Below, piece by piece: positions 1-10,980 of a stretch of DNA of 64,000 nucleotides (positions are counted from its first letter, which is position 1; each line of letters starts with the position of its first letter). Below the pieces are notes generated by a model, which had not been told where the DNA came from, searched no databases, and saw only the letters and a program-made list of their open reading frames with translations. The DNA is from Phlegmacium glaucopus (lineage: Eukaryota; Basidiomycota; Agaricomycetes; Agaricales; Cortinariaceae), in assembly GCA_015039465.1 (NCBI GenBank), contig MU129998.1:276437-340436 (forward strand), written 5' to 3'. A program made the position numbers and the translations under genes.

Positions 1-775
1 TCAATGCAACATCTGAAATGGGAGAACTTGAGCTGGGGACGGTCGTTTCAAAGAGTACATCAGTCTACGCCGGTACTAGTCCAGTCGACATCCCCTTTTT
101 TTTAATATCAATTTAAGTCTAAGGGGCGTGGCCCCATGCAGACATAACAAACTCGTATGAACTTAAACTACCGGGGCCCCTAGTGCCCAGCTCCCTTCCC
201 CTTCATCTCCCGTAGCACTAATGGGGTACGCCCTAGGCGATCCTATCCCCAAATTAGCCCGGCACGGAAACGCCGTTCACGAGAGCATGACTGATGTGGT
301 GGGGTAGTAGCTCCATGTCCCTGTATTTCCTATGACTTTTCCATGATGGGTGCGAAGACCCTCCTACTTTTAAGTACCCGACTGCTTGCAGTAGGTACGA
401 CAGGATGACACATGCTAGAGGGGGTAAGAATGAGAGCCAGTCGTAAGGCGGGTGGGTGAGGATGTGTGTGTGAGAAAAATGAACAGCCTGGGTATTGCCA
501 GGGCTTCGCTAGTTTGCCGTCGCTGGGACATGTTGATGTATCTATAGATAGGTGTCATCTGTTTTTGTAATTGACTATGGGGGATTTGCTGGTTGAGGAA
601 CATCACCTGGTGCTTTTAGACGACCTGTTCGCCCAATATAACGAATCAATTCCTTGATGTCTTCCTTCTTCGAGAGAATAGCTTTCAGGTTTCGTGAGCG
701 CCGCCCTAGTTTGCGATTCACAAGTACATTACGGACCTTAACAAACTCCATGAGGAACTCTGAAAAGCTATCCTC
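1..775. other. Intergenic / decayed repeat sequence
   Basis: No coding region I can support. The right end runs into the gypsy remnant that follows. Short open frames here have no family signature. Confidence 0.4.
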
Positions 776-1303
776 ACTTCCCAGGAACAATACCAATGTT
801 CTGCAGACAAGCATCGGATTCCTCCTCTGGACTTCAAGGTTGGAGATCGAGCCTTTGTCAGAGCACAATTCTTCCATACAACCAGACCTTCAAAGAAACT
901 CTCCGAGAAGTATCTTGGTCCATATGAGATTATTGCTCAGGCAGGTCCTTTGTCCTGGACCCTCCGTCTTCCTGACAACTTGTGTGCTGTCCATCCTGTT
1001 TTCCATGTTTCCATGCTAGAGCCCTCCATTCCGAACACTATTCCAGATCATACCCAACCTCTGCTTCCTCCGGTCGTCATCGACGGAGAACAGGAATTTG
1101 AGGTCTCCAAAATTTTGGACTCTAAATTGGACAACAGACAGCGCGTATGCAAACTTCTGTACCTAGTCAAGTGGTCTGGCTATGAAGGTACCAATGAAGA
1201 AACTTCCTAGTTACCAGCTAATGAATTAGGACACGCATCCGAGCTTGTTGCTGATTTCCACATGAGCTATCTGGCTAAACCCGGACCTCTTCTGCTCTCT
1301 TGA
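776..1303 (+). pseudogene. Ty3/gypsy polyprotein 3' end: integrase C-terminus plus chromodomain
   Basis: Reading from about 776 gives the C-terminal integrase region of a chromovirus-type Ty3/gypsy element: a DFKVGDRAFV-like beta-barrel start, then KKLSEKYLGPYEII, then HPVFHVSMLEP. A chromodomain follows, with YLVKWSGYEG as its hallmark. The chromodomain is cut by an in-frame TAG at about 1208, where the family normally has the Trp of a (E/D)(E/D)(T/S)W motif. The frame then continues through NELGHASELV to a natural-looking stop near 1303. The reverse transcriptase, RNase H and integrase core are missing upstream, so this is a 5'-truncated, inactivated copy. Family assignment is from motifs only. 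Confidence 0.85.
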
Positions 1304-1478
1304 TTCCTTTTCCTTTCCTTCCCTTGTTTTTTCTGTTCCTTTCCATGTCTTTTCTGTTCCTTTCATTTCCGTTATCTTACACTTCTGTTTCACAAAAAAA
1401 AGTCAAGAAAACATTATTTTTATAAAACAAAACAAAAAGAAATAACAAAAAAAATATAATTATATACAATCTATTTTT

Positions 1479-2498
1479 CTATTCTATTGTTTTTTCTACT
1501 CCTTCCATCCTTTCTTCCTCCACACTTTCCACCCTCTCCATCTCCACTTCCAATCCTTCTTCCACCTCCTTGTCTTCCTCGTCATCCAACTCCTTGTCTT
1601 CTGTATCCTCTTGCCTCTCCATTTCCACACCCTTCTCTGCTTTCGCCACCTCCTTCCATTTTTTCTCCTCTCCTCTTCTATCCTCTTCCCATTTCTCCTT
1701 TTCAAACTCCCTCCTCATCTGCACTTCCATCGCCATCCTGATCCCCTCCTGCGTCTCTGCCATCTTCCTCAACAACCCTCCAATCATATCCAGCCCCTCT
1801 ATCAATGAATCTGTAGCGTCGTATGCGGGCGCTACCTCCTTGCCTTTCCCCTTATCCCCCCGTCCGCTCCGTTCCTCCGTCCGTTCCTTTGCCTTCCATT
1901 TGCCTCTGACCAGGCTGCAGGCGATCTTGCGCTGGGAGCAGCGCCAGCACCCTGGCCTGCTGCTCTTCTCATAGCACACTTCCTGTGCATTGATACACTG
2001 GCTGCATGCCGGGTTCTTGCTCGTCTTGGTCTGATAGACCTCCTATGTGTTCTGTTAGTCTTGTTTTGTTCTGTTTTTTGAACCACTTACTTCTTCATTT
2101 GTTTTTCTTTTCTTTGGGGCACTTGGCCCCGGCTCCATTCCATGTTCTTCCTCTTCTTCTTCATCGTCGTCGTCATCAACTGTGATTGCTTCCACTTTCC
2201 TCTTCCTCTGCTCCTCCTCCTGCTGCCTCTGTTGCATCTCCTGCAGCTTCCGCTGCTCATCCACTCTTCTCCTCCTCTCTGCCTCTACCCATTGCCTCTC
2301 TGCTTCTACCCGTTGTGTCTCCGCTTCCACCCTCAGCTGCTCCTCCTCCTCCTCCAGCCTCCAAGCCTCCTCAATCTTGGCTTCTTCCCGCTTCTCCTCC
2401 TCCTCCCACTCTTTCCGTCGACGCTCCTGTGCTCCTTCGAGCTTTGCTCGTTGCAAAGCTGGAGGCAGGGAGGGACCAGCTCTGTTGTTGGAGTTCAT
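1479..2498 (-). CDS. Coiled-coil protein with Zn2Cys6-like cysteine cluster (transposon-associated type)
   Basis: Two exons, 2498-2091 and 2042-1479, joined in frame across a 48-nt intron (GTAAGT donor, CTAAC branch-like site, TAG acceptor), give about 323 residues. I start at the first real ATG (2498); the open frame extends further up without one. The first part (about residues 20-110) is a highly charged E/R/Q coiled coil, followed by an acidic run and a PKKRK nuclear-signal-like stretch. Just after the intron comes C-x2-C-x6-C-x8-C-x2-C-x6-C, the spacing of a fungal Zn(II)2Cys6 binuclear cluster. The C-terminus is again E/K-rich coiled coil. It lies between a gypsy remnant and an LTR. A broken relative sits at 62401-63993. 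Function is not known to me; DNA binding is inference. Confidence 0.6.
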
Positions 2499-2641
2499 TG
2501 AATTTTTGTTTAGAGGATGGGGGTTTAGGGAGTTTATCCGAAGTGAAGAGTCACCACCAGTCTCCAACGGTCTTTATACCACATCAACCATGCATGGACC
2601 ATCACATGGCCTTGAGGGTCTCGGCCTTGACAGGGAGGTAC

Positions 2642-3215
2642 TGTTACATTCCATCATACATTACTCCGGTCCAGCTCTGTCGGAGCTGTCTCCGGTAGTC
2701 CATACTCTGTACAGTGCTTTCCCTCACATCCTGAACTACTTTTCCTACGTTCAACTCATGAGACCTTTCTGTGTCATTCTGGCTCCTCCATCTATACTCC
2801 AAACCCATTACCACTTCTTCACCACTACCACTATTTCTTTGTCATCATGTTCCCACTATCAGTCAGCACACCAGCCATGGATTATTCACCCCAAGAATGC
2901 AGGACCTTCCGGGAGCAGAACACAGCACTTTATATTTATACTTTATATTTCGGTTGCAATTCCTTTTATTATTTAAGTACTCGAAACTTGTATGTTTTCC
3001 TCAGTTCAAATATCAACCTATTTTCCTCCTCCTATTCTTCTTCTAAGTTCCTGCAACTTCTGGTTCCTCTCCGTTCCGTTCTTACTCCAAAATTAGGACA
3101 CAAAGGTTTAGGGCAGCACAGCATATACACTGAGGCTATAGTCCTTTTCCGTTCTGTGATTCTGTTCCGATAAAACTCTGTCTGATACTCTGGAATAGAG
3201 TTCCTGAACTTAACA
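2642..3215 (+). repeat. LTR (TGTTACATTCC...CTTAACA), probable solo LTR
   Basis: Starts TGTTACATTCC and ends TTAACA, with TG...CA termini. The sequence from about 2770 to 3180 recurs in inverse orientation at 9846-10260, and its two ends recur as a 99-bp insertion at 26072-26170. An AT-rich stretch near 2930-2990 could be the U3 promoter region. I see no matching target-site duplication, so the element may be old. Confidence 0.7.
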
Positions 3216-3925
3216 GACCACAGACAATGTACAGCATTGTCTGTGGTTGTTGTTACTGCTGTGTGATGGTGTGAGAGACAGAGGATGAATTCAACAAATG
3301 GTGATGATCACATCACATGTGGTCACGTGACCTCACCCCGCACACTGAACAAAATACATGATTTTGATAGCAACACCATATTGCTATCAAATACTTGTAT
3401 ATTATAGAAACTATTTTCTTAAAATTTCAAGTCTGATCAGAACTCATCAGATTTCACTCAGAAAAATGAGTGGTCAGATTCTGATCAGATCTTGTGGGGA
3501 GTGTAAAGACCTCCAACTTACAATGTCTTATTTTTTTTCTATCTTTTTTCTTTTTTCACAGTCATGCCCACATAGGAGCCCACCCTATGCTTCTTCGTCT
3601 CCAGCAATATCCCAATTGTGGCCACGGTACAGTGCTGGTGACACAAACAACATCCCAGTGAACAATACCTGTTCATGTACATTGCCACATAATGTCCCCT
3701 ATCTATCATTCACCTATTGCTTTAGTATTGTTTTGAAGCCTTGACTATTGGCGTTCCAGCCAACTCAATGTTGTCACATACTAATGTTCACTTTGCATCT
3801 CATAAACAAGTCCTTCATGTTGAGCCATATCCCAAGTTGGGTCTTGGTATAATGCTGGCAATGCAAATGACATCCCAGTGAACAATACCATTTCCTGTTC
3901 ATGCATGTCACCACATCATGTCTGG
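3216..3925. other. AT-rich intergenic sequence with a transposon-like terminus
   Basis: No gene supported. GTGTAAAG at 3501-3508, preceded by palindromic GATCAGATTCTGATC-type sequence, matches the right end of the TIR element at 8061-8746. No matching left end was found nearby, so only one terminus survives. Confidence 0.4.
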
Positions 3926-5231
3926 TATTGCGCACCAATACTGATTGGTAGCATGGGTAGAAAGCTTAAAAGTTGCCATCATGAAAATAAGTGGACTTTG
4001 AATTCACTTGCCTGTTTTGGAAGCGGCCCTGAATCACGTTCCTGGTCAATAAAATCATTCATTCATTCAACATCATCATCCTCATCACTCATCATATTCT
4101 CAATGTCTCTCACTATGCTCTCCATCATTTACACTATTGACATGATCCTCTCCATCTACCATCCTTTTATTCCTTGGCTAGCAATACAACAAAGCAATCA
4201 ATCCACTATTTGCATTGGTCATTGGCTCATGTTTGATCGTATCTTTGGCCCATCATTTCAAGAATGGCCTGTTTATGGACACATCAGCTACATCTCCCAT
4301 TATGTAAAAGGCTTTGTCATTGTTGTTGTGGCTATAGACCCACAAGTCTTTTGCTCAGCTATCTACCTTGCCATACCTCGCTCCTGGATCACACTCAGTC
4401 CCCTATCCTCAAGAATCTACCTCTTATCTTATCATTCACTGCCAAAACCATCATTCACATGGTACCTGAGACCTTCCCACCCTCTTTATGACACTTTAGG
4501 AAGTCCAGGAAGCAGGAGTTGCAGATGAATCAGCAGCAGGGGATTATTCTCACAGTGTGTCAAGTGTTATCACGGCTGTGCAACATGGGATCATGGGCAA
4601 GTAGTATTTTCTCTTGGAACAAGGCTGCGCCTTTCAAGTGTTGACTCAGGACCTTTCATATTTTGACATGACCACACACCTATGGAGTTGATATATTTTT
4701 TCTATTGGCCTGTGTACACTGCCTTCTCTTCTTTTCTCCTTTCCTTTTTATTGCTCTACATAGCCTCATCCTTAGGGTATAAATACTGCTCTTTTGTACC
4801 AGGATAGGTAGTTTCTCCCAATTCATTCTTACTCCCCAACAGTCATCTTCTCAGTGGAATTCCAGTGAATTCCTCCCTCAAGTTTGCTTTTTTATCTCTT
4901 TACTGTCAATCTATCCCTCTACTGCTATAGTCTTGCTGAAGACTCTATCATCCTTATCCTCATCCTCTATTCCCTCAAGTTCGCTTTTTCAGCCTTTAAC
5001 TGTTACTGTCCCCTATTGTCTACTGCTATAGTCTTGCTAAAGACTCTTTCTCATTCATCCTCGTCCTCTACCCTCAGTCACCTGTTAAGAGATTCATCCT
5101 CATCCTCCTCACCTCTACTCTTGCCCCCTACCCTCTGTGTGTTACAAGTCAAGGTTATACCTTCCCTAAATGAACAACAGGGAGGCTTTCTACTTAAAGA
5201 CTAGTCCATTGCTCTCTGGTTGGTGTTATTG
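3926..5231. repeat. Dispersed repeat R1, copy 1 (LTR-like)
   Basis: Begins GCGCACCAATACTGATTGG and ends near TTGGTGTTA. The same sequence, about 85-90% alike by eye, recurs at 60905-62008 and partly at 60246-60750. It contains a TATA-like TATAAATA (4778) and a CT-rich tract. The block around CTGCTATAGTCTTGCT is tandemly duplicated with 100-bp spacing (4921 and 5021). The promoter-like layout suggests an LTR, but the ends are not TG...CA. Confidence 0.65.
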
Positions 5232-6235
5232 TTAGGGAATGACTGCCAAGGATAAACCAAGACAGTCACTCAATCAGTCACACTTGTGGAGAACCCAATA
5301 AGTGTTGTTATTGACCAAGGTGTCCTGTGTTATTCTATCTTCAGGAGAGTTTACAGGCTGTTGTTCATGATCAAGTCCATGTTAGGGCAACTGTGATGCT
5401 GACTTAGTCAAGCTAGCAGGGGATCCAAAGTTAATAATATTTCAGAAAAGATATCTACAAGTGACTCACCTAGCAGGGGATCCAAAGAGGAAAGGATGGG
5501 GATCCCTGCTAGGCTGGAGGTATTTAAGTACTAATATGGACATAATGGAGATATAAAATAAATAAAGAAATGATATGATAATAATTAATTAATTAATTAA
5601 GAAGTGGCGTGATGTGAAAAATAAAAATAAAAGATGGAGCAAACCAGAGGATCGGAGTCAGAATGGAGTTATGGAGTTCTGGAGTAAACCAGTGATGGAA
5701 GCGGAGTTGGACGGAAGGTCAGAGGTCGTTGGAAAGGCGGTGATGTACCTGTGGTGGGGACAGACCGCAAGTAGTACGCAGTTCGTGGGGTTGATGTAGT
5801 TCTCTTCAGTAGGTGATAGTGAGGTTTTATGAGGTGCGAAGGTTCGCTTTAAAGTGCAAGATAATGCACAGAAAAAGCAAAGCCTGCAGGATGATTTTGA
5901 AGGAGTGCTAGTGTAGCTTAGCACAATGTTCCAAAGGTGGGATCAAAACTGTGGTAATTCGTCCATTCTCCTCCTGTTCTTTACCTTACTTGCTACTGCT
6001 AATAATATAGTAACTAGCAATAGCTAAGTGCGGAAAGGTGAAACAAGAATGTAAAATGTGGGTTAAAGCGGAGTCACATGGATCCGGTAAATTGGTAATG
6101 AAACATAGGAGATAAGAGCCAAATAAAGGAGACAAGATAAAAATAAAGGTGATGAGTAATACAATCACCTGAGTGACCTTTGTTTGAGTCGTGTTTAATG
6201 ATTGCAAGAACAGCTGGCAACTGCGAATGATAATG
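5232..6235. other. Non-coding; direct and inverted CTAGCAGGGGATCC repeats
   Basis: No gene supported. TAGCAGGGGATCCAAAG occurs at 5412-5430 and 5469-5487, and an inverted near-copy (GGATCCCTGCTAG) at about 5500-5513. This could be the subterminal part of a DNA transposon. (ATTA)n microsatellite at about 5583-5599. Confidence 0.4.
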
Positions 6236-6412
6236 TGAATGTTGGTGATGACTGCAAGCATCTGCGATGATCTGCAAGTGTTCTGCGAGTATGTGCGATG
6301 ATCTGCAATGACCTGCAATGATCTGCAATGACCTGCAATGATCTGCAATGACCTGCAATGATCTGCAAGTATCCGCAACGATATGTGAGCATCTGTGAGT
6401 ATACTGCAAAGG
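6236..6412. repeat. TGCAATGA(C/T)C tandem repeat next to hAT remnant
   Basis: A 10-bp unit alternating ATCTGCAATG and ACCTGCAATG is near perfect at 6296-6370 and degenerate on both sides. It lies immediately upstream of hAT transposase remains, so it may be a subterminal repeat of that element or an unrelated microsatellite. Confidence 0.7.
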
Positions 6413-7374
6413 TTGTGAAACCGCGAAAATGGTGCGTTTACATCCCTAGATGTCTCCTGGGTCCTATCAGCGGGATGTATGGTTCTGAGGTTGAGGTTTG
6501 GATTGAAATCAGGTGTCCCCTAACAGTCCAGAACACTAAGGATGATGTCTCTGACATATCCTCTTCTGGTGAAACACCTGCAGTCATCCAGATTGCTGCT
6601 CATGCTGGAGTTTTGTTAATTAACAAGTATATGGACTTGACATGGGATTGTGGGATCTATGTTATCACACTTGGTGCATTTTATTTTTTCTTTCTTATCT
6701 GATTTAAATGCTAACATCTCTAAACAAGTTATGTGCCCTGATTGGAAGCTTCAGTGGCTGAAAGACCGTGTTTCATCAGAATGGTTAAAGGAGATCAAAA
6801 AGCTGGTAGTCAACCAATGGTCAAAATCTTATGCATCTGCACAGTCCCAGATTCCAGTCATAAAGAAGACAACCAAGGTAATATAATTTCCAAGCCATAA
6901 ATTCAAATATATTCTTATTCTAGATTCTAGGAAAAGTCAAAATGGGCTGCTCCCACATCTTCTTCTGGCTCCAGCAAATATCCTCTTGACTCCATTCAGG
7001 CATATTTTTCAGAAAGTACTGTCCCCTCACACCTCATTACAGAAGCAGGAAGATATATGAAATATTGGTATCAACTACAAAACAGTCGGCCTAGCCTTTC
7101 AAGAATGGCACAAGCATATTGTTCAGCACCAGGGTTATATTTATCTACCATCCAGAAGCCCTTCTAATTTTTTTCCTTGTTTTCAGCAACCTCTGTTGAT
7201 GCAGAACATGCATTCTCAACTGGTCATTGTCAAGTAAATTACATGCAACACAATATGAGCTCACAAACATTCAAGGCACATGTAGCAATTGGTTCATGGG
7301 CTAAAACTCCCATATTTCCTAAATTTTCAGATATGCAGCAATGGTGGCATCATGCATGGGTGAAGATGTTTTAA
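6413..7374 (+). pseudogene. hAT-family transposase remnant (C-terminal half)
   Basis: Broken reading frames together resemble the C-terminal part of fungal hAT transposases. A helical segment (about 6590-6890) includes CPDWKLQWLKD. After a stretch with frameshifts comes the dimerisation domain (about 7180-7374), with ATSVDAEHAFSTG, MSSQTFKAHVAIGSW and a final PIFPKF. Stops and frame changes around 7000-7170 show decay. The zinc-finger N-terminus and catalytic core are absent. Confidence 0.75.
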
Positions 7375-8060
7375 ATTGAATGAATATATAATAAACTTGT
7401 ACCATATTCCCATTTTCTCAAAGACTCAGACTCCAATTGTTTGTGATTAGCATATAAATGAATACCCCTGTTCAAGAGATTTCTAATGCACCCAGCTTCA
7501 AGCAAAACAGGTAAGAATTGATGAACATAGCTCTTGAGTGCAGAATTCTCATGGATCTATCCAGATCATGCTGATCCAAACCATATCTGAGCCATATTTG
7601 GCAAAATCTGTGGTTTGGTTACAGATTTGGTCCGGATCTATCCGTGTTAGTCCCTACATGTGACCAAGAGTGAAAAAGAGCAAAAATGAGATAGAACACA
7701 TAAAATTGTCTGGTTACTGCCAGAAAAGAGGGCAATTATACAAGCAAAATACAGGGAAGTTGTAGTGGGTGACTTAGGGTGAAATTGCTGCAAAAAATGG
7801 GGTATACATGGGCAGGGAACTAGCATGTTCATCACCATAACACTCACAGACATTAGAGCTCTATCCATATAATAGGAAGCGGAAATTCACTGGGACATTA
7901 AAGCCTATATCTCATGATTCCATTCAACCAGCTCTTTTGATTTGCCCAAGATCATCTGTCTGTCTAACATCTGGTTGCAAATCAACCTTCTCTAAAACAA
8001 AATAGCCAACCATGGAATATTCCTTGGGTGACTCTTATTAAAGGCACCAATGTCTCAAGA
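7375..8060. other. AT-rich intergenic sequence
   Basis: No coding frame or RNA gene supported. It probably includes the 3' flank of the hAT remnant and the left flank of the TIR element. Confidence 0.35.
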
Positions 8061-8746
8061 CTTTACACTGACCCACCAGTCCGATTGGACTCTGAGTAAT
8101 CCAAGTAGTCCAAGTAAAAACATCAAAAGTCTGAACTCAGACTGCATCAGGAAAAATGATTTCAACACCTTTAGTGCATCCTGGTGCATTGACCATCTGG
8201 ATTAAATCACATCAGGAGGCCCTGAGAGTCCCTTAGAATTTATTTAGAATTTATGAATTTTCATATAGAATGTTTAACTGCTGTGTCCAGGAAGGTGTTT
8301 TGCAATTTTCTCAATAAGGAGAGCTGCTATTAATAGAATTTAAACATATTCAGGGTCCTAAAACAATTCTCTACCATCTTTTAAAAATTTCCTCCTTTGG
8401 AATCTTATGTAATCTACTCTGACCCACCATATGCTTGAAATCATGCTTATCTGTGATCATGTGACCAATGGTCTGTGTGGGAAGAGGACAAACATGGGTA
8501 CAAACATGGGTACAAGCAAGTAGTCTAAGCAATTTACTTGGACTAAGTCTGAGTAAATCCAATCAGAATCCAATCAGAATCCGATGACACACAGTCCAAT
8601 CAGATTCTGAGTAGTCTGAGCAATTTACTCAGACTGAACTCGGACTGGGCTCAGACTCAAAGTTTGAAAATGGCTGGTGCTCCAGCCAAATTTGAGTTGG
8701 ATCAGACTGCTCAGAATCCGATCGGAATTAGTGGCTTAGTGTAAAG
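8061..8746. mobile_element. MITE-like element with CTTTACAC terminal inverted repeats
   Basis: The left end CTTTACACTGACCCACCAG mirrors the right end ...CCGATCGGAATTAGTGGCTTAGTGTAAAG, so the terminal inverted repeat is imperfect over about 35 bp and perfect over the outer 8 bp. The subterminal parts are rich in AGTCCGATTGGACT-like palindromes. About 686 bp, no coding capacity. Related right ends occur at 3501, 10573 and 60800. Target-site duplication not clear. Confidence 0.6.
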
Positions 8747-8756
8747 ACCTCCAATG

Positions 8757-9845
8757 TCTATCATGATGTCCAATGACTCTCAGGATGCTGTAGTAATTGT
8801 GAAACTATATATTATGCAGATCACCTGCATCTGAGGATACAGAAGCTATGAAATTATTTCTAAACTCTGCACATTATCTTAAAATTGGGCAGAAACATTG
8901 GGTCAATTGTCAGTTCTCAACTGCAGTACTAAATGCAATGTATGACCTTCATGCATCTGCATCTGGAAGGATGAAATTTTTTCAATGACACATATGGCAA
9001 TGAAGGTCTTAAACTTTCTCACCACCATATTTGGGCTGCTTTTGTTCATGAATCTATCCAATAAGTTTCTAATGCATCTGAAGTTGATTTTTCCATATGA
9101 GACACTTCATCAATGGATGAGATTACACAGTCTACCTTTATAACTTTGGGAGGAAATGGTATTATTCAGTCAGCAGAGAATAATTCATGTGATGAATGTT
9201 CCCAACCCTACTGAGCAACATCAGATGTGATTTCAAATCCTAATGATCCTTGTGCTGTATGTGGTGTTAATAATCCAGTAGCCACTGAAGTTGCACAATC
9301 CAGTTCCAATATTCCAACATTCCAAGGCTCAGAGTCTGAAATGAATGTTGAAGTGCAAAATGTAACAATGGTAGTAGTAGATGGAATTATTGTTGGCACA
9401 AAGGTACTTGTAGATTTATAAAAATGAATAATAATAATAAAAATTTAACACTTTATTTTGCATTGTGCTTATGATAATTGCACATCAGACCTTAGTAGAT
9501 TACCAAGGTGGCTCTTTTTGTCAAATGCATGAAAATGTGTTTGGGAACAGATGCTGTGTTAGAGACTGTACAGGCACGGTGATTACTGAAACCATGGCCT
9601 GTGCAGCTCATCAAGCTCTTTGGAAGAAATGTAAGCTTGACCACTCAGCTGGAAGTATAGCAGGATCAAAAAGAATGTTGAACTGTCACCAAGAGAATCT
9701 GGCCTGGAATCCAAAAGGTGACTGTAAACATCAGCCCCATGGTCAGCCCGCTCCAGATCCCAGAAAGTCAAAACATTTCTTTGGTCCTGCAAATTTTTGC
9801 TGTGTTGAAACTATTTGTGCCCCATTGTTAAGTTTAAACAAAGGG
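8757..9845 (+). pseudogene. KDZ transposase remnant (CxC5 and CxC6 cysteine-cluster regions)
   Basis: From about 9190 the sequence resembles the N-terminal region of basidiomycete KDZ (Kyakuja-Dileera-Zisupton) transposases: a CDECSQPY cysteine pair, then VTMVVVDGIIVG, then (after an apparent intron and a one-base frameshift near 9480) HCAYDNC and the CxC6-like block with FCQMHENVFGNRC, ACAAHQALWKK and FCCVETICAP. Stops and the frameshift show inactivation. The frame ends abruptly where the reverse-strand LTR begins, so the catalytic KDZ domain is missing. The part before 9190 is assigned only by continuity. Confidence 0.75.
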
Positions 9846-10260
9846 GAAAAGTCAGAGTGATTCTGGAACGGAACCGGAACAGTAACAGGAAGGACTATGG
9901 CCTCAGTGTATATGCTGTGCCACCCAACTCCTATAGTGTCCTAATTTCAGAACCGGAAGAGAAAGGAACAAGACAGAAGCCTCAGTGACTTAGAGGACAA
10001 ACAAGAGGAGGAAACTAAGTTGATATTTGAAACTGAGGAAAACATACAAGTTTTGAGTACTTAAATCATAATGAGGAATAGCAACTGAATGTAAAAGATA
10101 AATATAAAGTGCTGCATTCTGCTCCCGGAAAGTCCTGCATTCTTGGGTGAATAATCTGATACTGGTGTGATGACTGATAATGGGAAAGTGATGACAAAGA
10201 ATGGTTGTTATGGTGAAGATGCTATCAAGCAACAAACAAATGAAGCAAAAAGAGAGAAGT
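9846..10260 (-). repeat. LTR fragment, inverse orientation
   Basis: The reverse complement matches the 3' two thirds of the LTR at 2642-3215, including the GAATGCAGGAC...CCGGGAGCAGAA and GTATGTTTTCCTCAG stretches. It truncates the KDZ remnant on its left. The LTR 5' end is not recognisable. Confidence 0.75.
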
Positions 10261-10980
10261 AGGAAAGGTCAATGACAATGATGATTAGTGAGGCTTAATA
10301 AATAATCAAATAAATTGTACATCCATACACATGTAACAGAGGCAGAACAAATAAATAAATCATATGGATGTAATGTTAGTCAGCAGCTATCATCTATAAA
10401 ACTTCCTTGAAATTATTAAAAATCCACTAAAAGTCCAGTGGAGTCTGACTGGACATGCCAGTCCAGTCATTTTTTGCTTTAAAGTTACTTGACCAGACTT
10501 TGACCAGACTTTTAGCAGAGTCAAGTGGAATCTAGTGGAGTCCAGCTAGAGTCCACTAGACAATGTGGGGGAGTGTAAAGGTACACAGGTTAGTGCATGT
10601 ATGAAAAGAGGTGTTAAACACATGTAAAGAAAACAAGAATTGTAACACTGCCTAGGCATACAAGGAAGACTCATCAAACTTATGGTCACCAAAGTTAATT
10701 GAAAGGTTATTGTTCTAAGGTGACAGCTTTAAATCACTAAATCATCATGAATGGTACCTGAGTTAACTGGGGCCATGTAACTATCAATAGAAAAAGCTAA
10801 GCATAGATGACAAACATGTGTAGCTGCAGATAAAATGTATGTAAAGCAAAGGAGAGGGTAGTTAATGTGTACACTAAGTGATATAGCTAGCTGTAAGGCA
10901 GTGTCAGACCAATCTCCAATTCCAATTCAAAATTATGGGATCAATACATGTCAAATAAGACCAAGAAAATGGAAGTGGAT
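10261..10980. other. Flank of NLR copy A with MITE-type end
   Basis: GTGTAAAG at 10573-10580 preceded by AGTCCACTAGA/TCTAGTGGA-type palindromes is another right end of the CTTTACAC element family. From about 10581 the sequence is homologous to 26021 onward, which marks one border of the segmental duplication. No gene supported. Confidence 0.5.

Noticed and set aside
1487..2976. Plus-strand Ser/Pro/Leu-rich open frames
   Set aside because: They are complements of the Glu/Arg-rich coiled-coil gene on the minus strand; low complexity mirrors it.
4778..4785. TATA box of a cellular gene
   Set aside because: It lies inside repeat R1 with no gene following, so it was kept only as a repeat feature.
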